This document shows positions 10,173 to 21,805 of a stretch of DNA of 64,000 bases, in pieces; position 1 is the first letter of the stretch, and each line of letters starts with the position of its first letter. The DNA is from Riptortus pedestris. Lineage: Eukaryota > Arthropoda > Insecta > Hemiptera > Alydidae. The stretch spans positions 58,586,001 through 58,650,000 of the forward strand of contig CM032232.1 in assembly GCA_019009955.1 (NCBI GenBank), read 5' to 3'. The notes below the pieces were generated by a model. That model saw only the letters and a list, made by a program, of their open reading frames with translations, had not been told where the DNA came from and did not search any database. The translations under genes were made by a program, and so were the position numbers.

Positions 10173-12102
10173 AAATTAACTATTAAGTTTCAACAAACAA
10201 AATAAAGAACAATGTTAGCATATTGAAATAGTTATCACGAATACAAAATGTCACCTTAAATGTATGAGGCGAATTAATTAAATTAAATTACTGGACTCGA
10301 CATGTCTTCATTAATTAAATCAATCGAATAAAGAAGACTTGAATACATTATATCTCATTCAATAACATATATGAAAACTAAAATGGAGCGACTTGCTATC
10401 AACATCAGTGAAGAACGCACACTGACATAATCGCAAATCTGTGAGTATTTAATGTCACGACCGTAAGGAAGGAGATTCGACAAGGAGATTAGAGAGGAAT
10501 GGATGTCTTGGAAGAGGACAATAGGTCTATTTATGCCGGTCTCTGCAGAAGGCGTCATTTCCCCACATTCCCTAGTCACGGAATGCCTCAGCACGGAATG
10601 TTCCTCTTTGCCCGACATAAGTATTTCTAAGAAATATTTAGACCGAATAAAGAAAAAGCATACAAAAAACATATACAATATTGAATTGGATTGACTGTCT
10701 GAACATACAAGGAATCAAAATAATAACCTATTTTGAGAGGGCCCATTAAAGCATAAGAAATGTATTAAAAAATACTTCCTGGTCAATAATGACTCACTGT
10801 CATCAGAATACAAGCGGGCAATGAATAAAATGTAAATATTATGAATTGGTGATACTGATATCTACATTCAATCTTATAAATAAATATGTCAGTGGACTAC
10901 TGGGTTTTAAATTATTTACAAAATTCAAATTCTACAGCCTAGTTTATGAGATTCTATCAACCTCCACAACACTTTGAGAAACTAAATCATTAGGTTTCAA
11001 ATAGTTTTCTTTTAAAGACAACGTATTAATTCAGTAAGCTTCTATAAAAATTAGTACAACGAAACTCAGGGGAGGCTTTACATTACTTACACCTGTGAAA
11101 CCATTTATAAGGACAAATAAAGAAAATTAAAGAGTGTTGAACTCTAACACAAGGATTGACCCGGAATGTGAGTGAAAAAAGAAAATATTTTAGGCCATTC
11201 CATAAGATATGAAGTGGATAAAACATGCCTTCCTTGTATTACCATTCTTATATCCGTTTAAAATAAATTGAAAGTGACATGCACACTTGTTACAATGCAT
11301 CGCACCAAAGAATAACACCCAACATGATTTATAGATCTTTTCGTGTATAAAAAAAGGTCCAAGGCGAATTGAGAAATTCCTCGAAATAGAAAATTTTAAT
11401 ATCCATTCATCTAACTCCCGCGCCTCCTTCTATGCTGACTTACATGAAAATGGAAGGTGCACAACAAGATGTTAAAGGAGTCCTAAACATGCAAAATCAA
11501 CTTTCTGAGTTCAAGCATATTTTGGGTTATGCGCTATACGTACAGAAGTCACACCGAAACTAGTCCAGATAGACCCTGGAAAAACCATTCCTAATCTTAA
11601 AACGTGAATTTTAATGGAATACAATGCTTGCTTTACTTTGTAGGAAGTAATAAATGGAAAATAAAAGGTGTGGAGAGCTGGCTAGATTATAAGAAGCTTT
11701 TTGATGGAAAACACTGCAAAATGCATGAGACCTTTTGCCTTCCATTTACCCACCACCTCCCCACATACATATTTACTAAGAAAATTGCTTTGTACCTAAC
11801 TTTCTTGATTCGTTTTCCATCTTTTGAAACTGAATAACCTACAAACTGTCTACGTTATTCCTTTGGCCCGCCATTTTCATCCTGTATAAGATTCATAGCC
11901 ACAAAGAAAGTTGAAATAAGACAGCCTCTTTTTCTGTTATTTCATGTATCAGCCAGTTATTGAGCTCGTACTCATGTAGCCGATTTCATAATCCTTTTTA
12001 AATATTTTTTTTTAATAATCTCCATCAATCCAATTTAATATATTAAAACCAGTTTGATTTTTACTTAACATAAGTAAAAAAAAAAAAAAATCATTCTGTG
12101 GT
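10173..12102. other. No supported gene
   Basis: About 1.9 kb of A/T-rich DNA. Short frames at 10355-10694 (both strands) and 11604-11837 have no domain, bias or splice context. An A run at 12075-12090 immediately precedes the satellite array. Confidence 0.4.
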
Positions 12103-15100
12103 CTGTGGCGGGCTGACCTCAACTAGCCTAGCCGAGGAGCTGGGCCAGTGATGCCGGCATCTACCGACAGCTATGACAGTGTATGTAGTGAATCGGTGAG
12201 TTCTGTGGCGGGCTGACCTCAACTAGCCTAGCCGAGGAGCTGGGCCAGTGATGCCGGCATCTACCGAAAGCTATGACAGTGTACCTAGTGAATCGGTGAG
12301 GTCTGTGGCGGGCTGACCTCAACTAGCCTAGCCGAGGAGCTGGGCCAGTGATGCCGGCATCTACCAACAGCTATGACAGTGTACCTAGTGAATCGGTGAG
12401 GTCTGTGGAGGGCTGACCTCAACTAGGTAGCCGAGGAGCTGGGCCAGTGATGCCGGCATCTACCGACAGCTATGACAGTGTACCTAGTGAATCGGTGAGG
12501 TCTGTGGAGGGCTGACCTCAACTAGGTAGCCGAGGAGCTGGGCCAGTGATGCCGGCATCTACCGACAGCTATGACAGTGTACCTAGTGAATCGGTGAGGT
12601 CTGTGGAGGGCTGACCTCAACTAGCTAGCCGAGGAGCTGGGCCCGTGATGCCGGCATCTACCGACAGCTATGACAGTGTACCTAGTGAATCGGTGAGGTC
12701 TGTGGAGGGCTGACCTCAACTAGCCTAGCCGAGGAGCTGGGCCAGTGATGCCGGCATCTACCGACAGCTATGACAGTGTATGTAGTGAATCGGTGAGTTC
12801 TGTGGCGGGCTGACCTCAACTAGCCTAGCCGAGGAGCTGGGCCAGTGATGCCGGCATCTACCGAAAGCTATGACAGTGTACCTAGTGAATCGGTGAGGTC
12901 TGTGGCGGGCTGACCTCAACTAGCCTAGCCGGGGAGCTGGGCCAGTGATGCCGGCATCTACCAACAGCTATGACAGTGTACCTAGTGAATCGGTGAGGTC
13001 TGTGGAGGGCTGACCTCAACTAGGTAGCCGAGGAGCTGGGCCAGTGATGCCGGCATCTACCGACAGCTATGACAGTGTACCTAGTGAATCGGTGAGGTCT
13101 GTGGAGGGCTGACCTCAACTAGGTAGCCGAGGAGCTGGGCCAGTGATGCCGGCATCTACCGACAGCTATGACAGTGTACCTAGTGAATCGGTGAGGTCTG
13201 TGGAGGGCTGACCTCAACTAGCTAGCCGAGGAGCTGGGCCAGTGATGCCGGCATCTACCGACAGCTATGACAGTGTACCTAGTGAATCGGTGAGGTCTGT
13301 GGAGGGCTGACCTCAACTAGCCTAGCCGAGGAGCTGGGCCAGTGATGCCGGCATCTACCGACAGCTATGACAGTGTACCTAGTGAATCGGTGAGGTCTGT
13401 GGAGGGCTGACCTCAACTAGCCTAGCCGAGGAGCTGGGCCAGTGATGCCGGCATCTACCGACAGCTATGACAGTGTACCTAGTGAATCGGTGAGGTCTGT
13501 GGAGGGCTGACCTCAACTAGCTAGCCGAGGAGCTGGGCCAGTGATGCCGGCATCTACCGACAGCTATGACAGTGTACCTAGTGAATCGGTGAGGTCTGTG
13601 GAGGGCTGACCTCAACTAGCCCAGCCGAGGAGCTGGGCCAGTGATGCCGGCATCTACCGACAGTGTATGTAGTGAATCGGTGAGGTCTGTGGAGGGCTGA
13701 CCTCAACTAGCTAGCCGAGGAGCTGGGCCAGTAATGCCGGCAACTACCGACAGCTATGACAGTGTATGTAGTGAATCAGTGAGGTCTGTGGAGGGCTGAC
13801 CTCAACTAGCTAGCCGAGGAGCTGGGCCAGTGATGCCGGCATCTACCGACAGCTATGACAGTGTACCTAGTGAATCGGTGAGGTCTGTGGAGGGCTGACC
13901 TCAACTAGCCTAGCCGAGGAGCTGGGCCAGTGATGCCGGCATCTACCGACAGCTATGACAGTGTACCTAGTGAATCGGTGAGGTCTGTGGAGGGCTGACC
14001 TCAACTAGCCTAGCCGAGGAGCTGGGCCAGTGATGCCGGCATCTACCGACAGCTATGACAGTGTACCTAGTGAATCGGTGAGGTCTGTGGAGGGCTGACC
14101 TCAACTAGCTAGCCGAGGAGCTGGGCCAGTGATGCCGGCATCTACCGACAGCTATGACAGTGTACCTAGTGAATCGGTGAGGTCTGTGGAGGGCTGACCT
14201 CAACTAGCTAGCCGAGGAGCTGGGCCAGTAATGCCGGCAACTACCGAAAGCTATGACAGTGTATGTAGTGAATCGGTGAGGTCTGTGGAGGGCTGGCCTC
14301 AACTAGCTAGCCGAGGAGCTGGGCCAGTGATGCCGGCATCTACCGACAGCTATGACAGTGTACCTAGTGAATCGGTGAGGTCTGTGGAGGGCTGACCTCA
14401 ACTAGCTAGCCGAGGAGCTGGGCCAGTGATGCCGGCATCTACCGACAGCTATGACAGTGTACCTAGTGAATCGGTGAGGTCTGTGGAGGGCTGACCTCAA
14501 CTAGCTAGCCGAGGAGCTGGGCCAGTGATGCCGGCATCTACCGACAGCTATGACAGTGTACCTAGTGAATCGGTGAGGTCTGTGGAGGGCTGACCTCAAC
14601 TAGTCTAGCCGAGGAGCTGGGCCAGTGATGCCGGCATCTACCGACAGTGTATGTAGTGAATCGGTGAGGTCTGTGGAGGGCTGACCTCAACTAGCTAGCC
14701 GAGGAGCTGGGCCAGTGATGCCGGCATCTACCGACAGCTATGACAGTGTACCTAGTGAATCGGTGAGGTCTGTGGAGGGCTGACCTCAACTAGCTAGCCG
14801 AGGAGCTGGGCCAGTGATGCCGGCATCTACCGACAGCTATGACAGTGTACCTAGTGAATCGGTGAGGTCTGTGGAGGGCTGACCTCAACTAGCTAGCCGA
14901 GGAGCTGGGCCAGTGATGCCGGCATCTACCGACAGCTATGACAGTGTACCTAGTGAATCGGTGAGGTCTGTGGAGGGCTGACCTCAACTAGCTAGCCGAG
15001 GAGCTGGGCCAGTGATGCCGGCATCTACCGACAGCTATGACAGTGTACCTAGTGAATCGGTGAGGTCTGTGGAGGGCTGACCTCAACTAGCTAGCCGAGG

Positions 15101-15508
15101 AGCTGGGCCAGTGATGCCGGCATCTACCGACAGCTATGACAGTGTACCTAGTGAATCGGTGAGGTCTGTGGAGGGCTGACCTCAACTAGCCTAGCCGAGG
15201 AGCTGGGCCAGTGATGCCGGCATCTACCGACAGCTATGACAGTGTACCTAGTGAATCGGTGAGGTCTGTGGAGGGCTGACCTCAACTAGCCTAGCCGAGG
15301 AGCTGGGCCAGTAATGCCGGCAACTACCGACAGCTATGACAGTGTATGTAGTGAATCGGTGAGGTCTGTGGAAGGCTGACCTCAACTAGCTAGCCGAGGA
15401 GCTGGGCCAGTGATGCCGGCATCTAACGACAGCTATGACAGTGTACCTAGTGAATCGGTGAGGTCTGTGGAGGGCTGACCTCAACTAGCTAGCCGAGGAG
15501 CTGGGCCC
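12103..15508. repeat. G+C-rich 99/100-bp satellite array, 34 full units
   Basis: Units start at CTGTGG. I read 34 complete units plus a 44-bp partial unit, with lengths of 100, 99 or (twice) 91 bp. A typical unit is about 58% G+C against a background near one-third. The 99/100 difference is GCTAGCC versus GCCTAGCC. The 91-bp units (from 13596 and 14580) lack one CTATGACAG. Every standard unit contains the 12-bp palindrome GATGCCGGCATC; units near 13731, 14228 and 15310 instead have TAATGCCGGCAAC, which breaks it. All six frames of the unit contain stops, so this is not a protein repeat. Units 1-6 are re-copied as units 7-12 with the same length pattern. The array ends within a unit at GGGCCCGATCGATC. 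Confidence 0.95.
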
Positions 15509-16488
15509 GATCGATCTTCCACACTCCGCTCAACCCCATTCATACTCCATACTTCCAGGCCAGCCGCTCCGGCGCCTCTCTCCCAATAGAAAATATATCT
15601 CATGTGGTGCTCTTTCAAAAAGGTTTAAAGAAATCGGCTCCATATACTCGTAAGAGGTAAATTTAAGAGATTCTTTTCGAAACAGGTCTAAGCTATATTT
15701 AGGTAGAAAAAATAACGTTGATAAATACAAGAGTTAAAATACTAAATAAATGGCTGATTAACATTTATAACTTCGCATTAAACAGCAGTTTGTGATTTTC
15801 GATCACCACACTCTCCATTTAGATTTACAAATTAAGGATCCAGCTATGAAATGAATTTCAGCATTTATTTTTACTGAATTTTATTAGGTATAAATAAAAT
15901 GATGACTACTTACAGAATGACCCCCCCCCCATTCCCATAATGCTCATAATACAATAGGAAAGAAGATGATTTCGTATAATATATATACTAATTAGAGAAT
16001 AGTATAATATAGATACTTGACACGCTTTTGTGTTGGAGCGAAGGGATTGGGAGCTGCAATACACTTTTCAGAGGGATGTATGATAACCGAACCCATGTAA
16101 CTTCCATATCAAGTTGTCTATCGATAACCTCAGTTAATCTAGTGAGGCGGTTTTCTAAGTCTCTTGGGCTCTGTATAATTCCAATGGACATTGATTTTCG
16201 CTGGTAGAAGAATAAACTGAGAGCATGCTTGAACTGCCCCCTCTCTTTCCCAGCGCAGGAACATCTTATCGTTACTAACAGTGGGTTTGGCTAGTTCTCG
16301 TTTTTTTTCATCATCGCAACCTTCTCTCTTCCAAGTGATTACACCCTTCCTGCTGGTTATAAGGACTCCCTTTCTTCTTCCATCATATCACAAGTACTTG
16401 TGTTAGATCTGATTGACTCAGTTACTTCTACACGTTGCAACGTTGGCAACCCTTCGTCCTTCCTTTCTTTCTTCTCGCCCATATTCAG
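15509..16488. other. Right flank of the satellite, no supported gene
   Basis: Starts with a G+C-richer 70 bp (CCGCTCCGGCGCC near 15565), then A/T-rich DNA with a C run at 15921-15929. From 16200 it becomes pyrimidine-rich (CTTCCTTTCTTTCTTC at about 16456-16473), which is the candidate acceptor tract described in the next entry. Confidence 0.4.
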
Positions 16489-16516
16489 CAGACTTTACCC
16501 AGCTGAAAGTGTTGAG
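16489..16516 (+). other. Candidate 28-nt micro-exon
   Basis: A strong polypyrimidine tract followed by ATATTCAG (AG at 16487-16488) precedes 28 nt ending GTTGAG, which is followed directly by GTAAGA (from 16517), close to the consensus donor. All three reading frames are short and one has in-frame stops, so a coding role is not required. The splice-site pair is visible, but use in vivo is inference. Confidence 0.2.
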
Positions 16517-18567
16517 GTAAGAAGCTAACCATTTCTATGCCCCCTCACCTTTGTTCTTAGTTTACCATGGAATAGTAATACATTTAATCGTTTTACTACC
16601 TATAGTTTCCTGAATATTATGCCTTTGTCTGATTTCTCTAAGCGTGTATACCCAGTAAAGATATTGTCCTTGCAAGTACAATTATGTGACTTAAGAAACA
16701 ATGAGCTACCACACATCTAATTCCCTGAGTCTCTCAAGTGAAGCTCCCATCATCTTCTAATGTTCAGTTGATTGCGAATGCTTGGTAACCACTACTCGAC
16801 TATAACTGTACATCTAACCTAATGTACATCATTTTGGAATCTCGCACCATTCCAATTACTCCTTCACATGGAGGGACCATCCTTAAGTAGTTTAGACAAC
16901 TAGTCAGAATGTTGTAGAAAAATGTATTTTTATAGTACACAAACCAACTACACAAGAAATGTAATTATTTCCATGGGGAAAACATGTAGTAGAATAAATG
17001 AAAAAAAAAAAAAAAACATACGATTGATGAAACATGAGAAAATATTTTGAGTAGTTCATCTTTGTGTGAGAAAGATATTCAGAAATATCAATGTAAGTCT
17101 TGAAACTGCTCAAACACTGGGGATATGAATCTTGCTATAGAAGCCAGCAGAACGTAGTCGATAACCTTGTAGTAAATACCTTTTATTCAATTTTTCAGCC
17201 GGGACTTAAAACCCCGGATTAGGTAGTAACTGATGCTCAATTTTGACCCAAAATTCTATAGAAGCTAAAGCATCCTATAAGTGAGAAGATCCATAAGAAG
17301 TCTTAATGAGGCATCCTAAATATCCAGTCATCTACGGAAGGATGCATAATACATCATCATTTACTCTTTGAATCCAGAGGCCATACGTCTCTAAATTTTT
17401 ATCACAGGCTTTATTCTTTCAAATAAATATAACTTTAAAACATCAACACGCGGCTAATTTTTAACTTGGCCAATCAGCATTTCGACTGTTAGTTGGAGAC
17501 ATTTGCTAGGGCTTGGAGGAATGAACATAAAAATGAAACTAAAAATGATTAAATTCAAAATGCACTGTATTGTGGGAGAAAGGGAGATTACAAATTTGAC
17601 GGTTTCAAAGACTTCTAAGCAAAATTTACTACTCCTTGAGCTCGCCAAGGAAGACTGAAAGAAAGATTATCCGATTTTTTCAAGCCATGCATGAACGTAA
17701 CTAGTGGTCTAAGAAACTATCCAATGTCCAGCTTTTACCTTATCGCTCTAATGTATACAGTGCTTAGGCACCAACCAGCAGAACAAACAACAAAACGTTC
17801 TAATAAATAATTTTTTAATTGTATTGAATGAACGATTTATAAAGTTGTTTTGAAATAAATGACTCTTGTGATACGTACATTAAGCGCCAATACTTGCGCA
17901 ACGTTATTTTGTCGTTCCGCACTATAACGGTTAATCGTCAATTGGAAAATTTGGGTGTTTTCTTCTTCACTTGGAGGAAGTGTGTTTTAGCATAAGTAAT
18001 GCTTAATTTGTTCCACTTCATTCATTATTACAGTCAATCATTTAACAGCAGTATCGTTAACATTTCCTACTTTTCAGGCTAATAGACGCTGTAACTAGAG
18101 AGAGCATTTAACTGCCTTAATTTGGCGAAATGATATTTGGTTTTGAATGCATACAAAATCTTCAACATGTTCAAATTAGCATTGGCACAGTTATGTACAT
18201 AGAGGAGTGCACATAGAGCAATTAGTAAATCTCCAGGAAAAACTTTCATATATATATATATAAATATAGAACGACATTGATGACAAAACTTCTGGAGAAA
18301 GAGGAGCAAAACAAATGGCTTTTAAAATAAATAGCGCAGGAAAGGATGGAGGAAAGGATCAAGTTAAAATATATAAAAGTGAGAGGTTGGAAGGAGATTA
18401 GGAGAAGAGGGCCACTTAGAGAGACAGGAAGAGGCCGGGAGAGGTTTCAAGACTGCTGGACTAATCTGTCCTGTTGCTCCCTGGGGATCCCTTCCGCTGT
18501 ATCCTTGTCCAACACAACATGGCCCACAATTAACAACAACCAACCTACCTACCTCAACACCTAGCCA
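16517..18567. other. No supported gene
   Basis: A/T-rich. It contains A runs (17000-17016), CCGGGACTTAAAACCCCGG at 17199 (short hairpin) and a 72-codon plus-strand frame at 18346-18564 with a Ser/Thr/Asn-rich tail. None is supported as a gene. Confidence 0.4.
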
Positions 18568-19348
18568 GTCCGTCACGCAGCAGCAGCGTAAACTAAGCAG
18601 ATTTCCAACCAACTGGATGACACACTGGGATCTCATCTCGCCATATATTTTCTATTACAAAATAAAACTCGGATGAGTGTAAGTGGGGGTTTACTGAAGG
18701 CTAGAAACAAGAATGAACAAACAGCTCGCTTAATATTTGAGTTACGAAGAAGTATACAATTATACAGCCTCAATAGTTTTAAAACATTAGTTTTGTAACA
18801 TTTTCCGATCCAACTCATGATAAAGGAAATATTTTGGGTTTTCAAATTTAAACACCCCCCCCTATTCCTGGCACGATTTTAGCCATTAAAGAATATTATC
18901 ATTAGTGTTTAATGAGACGGTGACAGATCGAGTATGGTATAGATCAAATAAACATATTCATCACAGGGATATTTGCATTATACGTGCATTTTGTCAAAAC
19001 GTCCAACAACTTTTTATATAATAATATATATACATATTAAAAAATGGAAATAAGATTATGGAAAATGGAAATATCTTACTCATATCCTATCAGTCCCGAT
19101 ATTTTATTTTCAAAAGGGAGGGTTTACTGAAGGCTGAAAATTTAAAAAAAATAAATATCTCAGTTAATATTTGAAATAGAGAAAAAGTGCACAATACAAC
19201 ATTTATAGAAAATTAAATTTACCATAAGATTTGTGACATAGAAATTTTCGATCTTACTCATATTAACGCAAATGTTTTGTGTTATCTATTTTATCTCCTA
19301 TAAAATACCCCCCTCCTCCCGCCAGTGATTTCAGACCAGATCGGTAGC

Positions 19349-19393
<45 letters not shown>

Positions 19394-19501
19394 ATGATTT
19401 TGAACGGAACTCATTTTAGTTATATACTAAATTTGAAGACATTTTTCGAAAATCTCGTCATGAGTACCTAAGCTTAATTACCCCTAAGGGAAATGTGCTA
19501 A
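18568..19501 (-). mobile_element. Family H, long subfamily, full-length
   Basis: Begins GTCCGTCACGCAGCAGCAGCGTAAACTAAGCAGATTTCC and ends CCCCTAAGGGAAATGTGCTAA. It carries two diverged copies of the internal module: one from about 18670 (GTGGGGGTTTACTGAAGGCT...) and one from about 19105 (GGGAGGGTTTACTGAAGGCT...). Each has its own 'cggttaat', 'ttcgatcc' and C-rich landmarks. The second is followed by the TA microsatellite at 19351-19396. Confidence 0.75.
19351..19396. repeat. (TA)n microsatellite in family H
   Basis: Central TA repeat of the 18568-19501 element, interrupted once by ATTA near 19381. Confidence 0.9.
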
Positions 19502-19531
19502 TGCGAACAACCACCTCTCAGCATCAGAAGT

Positions 19532-19680
19532 ACAGTCAATGAATGGACTGCGAGCTACAGAATTACAAGACGGGAGGAGGTTGTGCTTGCCAGACTTAGA
19601 ATGGGCCATTCACACCTGACACATAGACACTTGCTGACGACAACAGACTCAAATATAAATGGAGTCCAGTATGGGTGAGA
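19532..19680 (+). pseudogene. Non-LTR retrotransposon ORF2 fragment (RNase H C-terminal side)
   Basis: The open frame reads ...RREE then VVLARLRMGHSHLTHRHLL, closely matching the 'RxxEVVLxRLRxGHTxLTHxxLL' stretch found just downstream of the RNase H domain in insect I/Jockey-type LINE polyproteins. It directly follows the end of the family H copy. The frame stays open to a TGA at about 19675 but loses similarity after LLTTTD, and the zinc-knuckle-like CxxC / LTVEH segment that should follow is missing. It is therefore a relic of about 45 codons. Confidence 0.6.
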
Positions 19681-20167
19681 GATATTCCAAACTCAGCAGT
19701 AAATTGTGGGCAATGGTTTCCCCGGCCTAAATTGGGCCAATCCTAATGGAAGGGGAGAAAACCCTTTGTGAGAAATAAAAAGAGCCCTGGAGGGGCAGAT
19801 TTTAGGCCCGCTACTGTTCCTTCTAATGACTTGCTCAGTCTTCTCTGGTTTATCGCTAATGAGTTTTCAATCCTCGGCGGAGATTAAAAGAAATCCCAAG
19901 TTGGTAAAAAACGAAAATGGAAGGGGTTTAAAAGACCAAGAACGCTTAGTATCAACAATCGCCAGCTAACTACTGTATGGAACGCTATAAATATAGTCCA
20001 TTCAATTTAACTATCAACAAACAAAAATAAAATTCAAAAACCAAAATAAAAATTATGAAGGGGATGGTGTCGGGAAATCAACAAAGACTGTATATTATAA
20101 ACAAGCTACATCGAAGGTTTTCAGACAAAAATACTTCGAAATTCTTCAAAAGTAACATTTAAATGTC
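19681..20167. other. No supported gene; possible retroelement-derived
   Basis: Continues from the LINE fragment with moderately G+C-rich sequence (GGGGAGAAAACCC, GGAGGGGCAGATTTTAGGCCC near 19755-19805), then turns A/T-rich. No frame or tail recognised. Confidence 0.35.
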
Positions 20168-20515
20168 CATCGCGTGTAATTAAGCAGATTCCCTGGATTG
20201 CCGCACTAGTAATCTCATCTGACTAAATATTCTCTATTTCTGATTAAAACTTAGATGAGTAATAGGGGAGTTCACGGAAGTTTGGAAACTATAAGGTACG
20301 AATAACTCACTTAATATTTGAGTTTGGGAAATGTGTAAAACATCCATTGTAGATCATCAATAGTTTAACAAGATAAATTCTACAACAGTATTCAATCAAA
20401 CTTATTTAATAACGGACAATGAACATTAGAATTCAATGAAATATAGAGTATGGTATAAATAAAGTAATCTTTTCCATATTTACGACGTAATCTAACAACG
20501 TAGTTCATGTATCTC
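20168..20515 (-). mobile_element. Family H 3' part, truncated
   Basis: Starts with a degraded hairpin end (CGCGTGTAATTAAGCAGATTCCC) and runs through first-module landmarks (GATGAGTAATAGGGGAGTT, TTAATATTTGAGTT, AGTATGGTATAAATAAAGTAA) before the next copy begins. Confidence 0.55.
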
Positions 20516-20533
20516 ATACAGCAAAATATTAGT

Positions 20534-20935
20534 GGGCTGCGTAAACTAAGCAGATTTCCTATGTGAAGTTTAGCAATAGAGAATTTTGCATACTGGTAAC
20601 ACAACACCACCATAAGTAAATACAAACGGTAATGAGAAACCTTTCAGTTAATTTTAACAAACTCCCAACTGAAACGGCTTCTGAATTGTAAGAATAATTT
20701 ATATTTTAATAACTCAAATTTTAGTAGTCCAAGAACTAAAGAAGGAGGGGGGGGGGCGGATGAACAGAACGTATTTGCATAAATCTCACAAAGTAACGAA
20801 GGTTAGGTAAGGTTAGAAACAACAGGTTAGGTTAGAAGCTTCTGCCAGAGTCGAGACTTACGAAAACGGCCGAACTAACCCGAACAACACCCGACCACAG
20901 ACTTCATAACAATGCAAATATCTCGGTTAACAGTT
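20534..20935 (-). mobile_element. Family H 3' part sharing the 8.2-kb subtype
   Basis: Starts inside the hairpin (GGGCTGCGTAAACTAAGCAG). It is very similar to 8185-8580, including TGGTAACACAACA, CCCAACTGAAACGGCTTCTGAATTG and the G run at about 20747. It ends at CTCGGTTAACAG, so the 5' half is missing. Confidence 0.65.
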
Positions 20936-21067
20936 TGACTGCCCACAAAAATAAGTGAACTTGGTTGGAGGCCCATTACATTTTTCGTGTTATTTGACTT
21001 GAAATATGCATAAATATTTTTAAAAAAACAATGATATTTGTTGCAAATCTAATGTGGGGGTTAAAAA

Positions 21068-21617
21068 GTCCGTCACGCAGGGGCTGCGTAAACTAAGCAG
21101 ATTTCCCACGTGAAGTTTTACAATAGAGAAAACTGCCTAATAACAACTGTAGTAGTAAGAAACCTCTAAACCTAAAAAACATTATTTAGGGCGTAATAAC
21201 CCAGTAGTTTCTAGCCCAAAAAACAGTTAACCTAACCTCTAAACCTATTCACGAGGGACGATAGTTATGGAAACGGCCGCCAGAGCTCTCGTCGGAAACT
21301 CCGAACAAGCCTATTGGTGACCACACGCAGAATACAAATGCAAATATCTCGGTTAATATTCAAGATAGAGAACTAATGTATAGAACATTATTTATAGTAA
21401 ATTTAATTTGCAATAAGATTGGTTCTATACAATCTTTTGATCCGACGTATAGTAACGGAGATATTTCGAATTTTCGAAAATCCTCCCCTCTAAACCCCCC
21501 CTCCCACTTGTCCGATTTCAGCCGTTAACGAACTTGATCTTTCTTTTTACATAAAACGCTTAAATATGAAGTTTGGTAAGGATCAAACAAAAATTGCGAC
21601 CTCTAGAGCGGTAACAG

Positions 21618-21685
<68 letters not shown>

Positions 21686-21805
21686 GAACAGACCTCATTT
21701 TCGTCATCTCCTGGGTAGGATCGATGGACATTTGAAGAAATTTTTCGAAACTCGCATCATGAGTACGACCTCAATAGCTGATTTCCCTTAAGGGAAATCT
21801 GCTAA
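21068..21805 (-). mobile_element. Family H, full-length, nested insertion
   Basis: Both termini are near consensus: GTCCGTCACGCAGGGGCTGC with CACGTGAAG behind it, and CTTAAGGGAAATCTGCTAA. It lies inside an A run of an older copy of the same family, with A-runs on both sides and no target duplication. It contains an extra segment at 21184-21340 (GGGCGTAATAACCCAGTAG, then CGGCCGCCAGAGCT) shared with the copy at 36376. The TA repeat is at 21622-21682. Confidence 0.85.
21622..21682. repeat. (TA)n microsatellite in family H
   Basis: About 30 uninterrupted TA units at the conserved central position of the nested copy. Confidence 0.95.

Noticed and set aside
12103..15508. CRISPR-like regular array
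   Set aside because: Adjacent near-identical 99/100-bp units without unique spacers, in a eukaryotic context; it is a satellite.
17195..17222. tRNA T-arm-like hairpin CCGGGACTTAAAACCCCGG
   Set aside because: No D-arm, anticodon arm or acceptor pairing upstream.
20800..20842. TTAGG-like telomeric sequence (GGTTAGGTAAGGTTAG...GGTTAGGTTAG)
   Set aside because: Only a few irregular units inside a family H subtype that recurs near 8450; not a telomeric tract.
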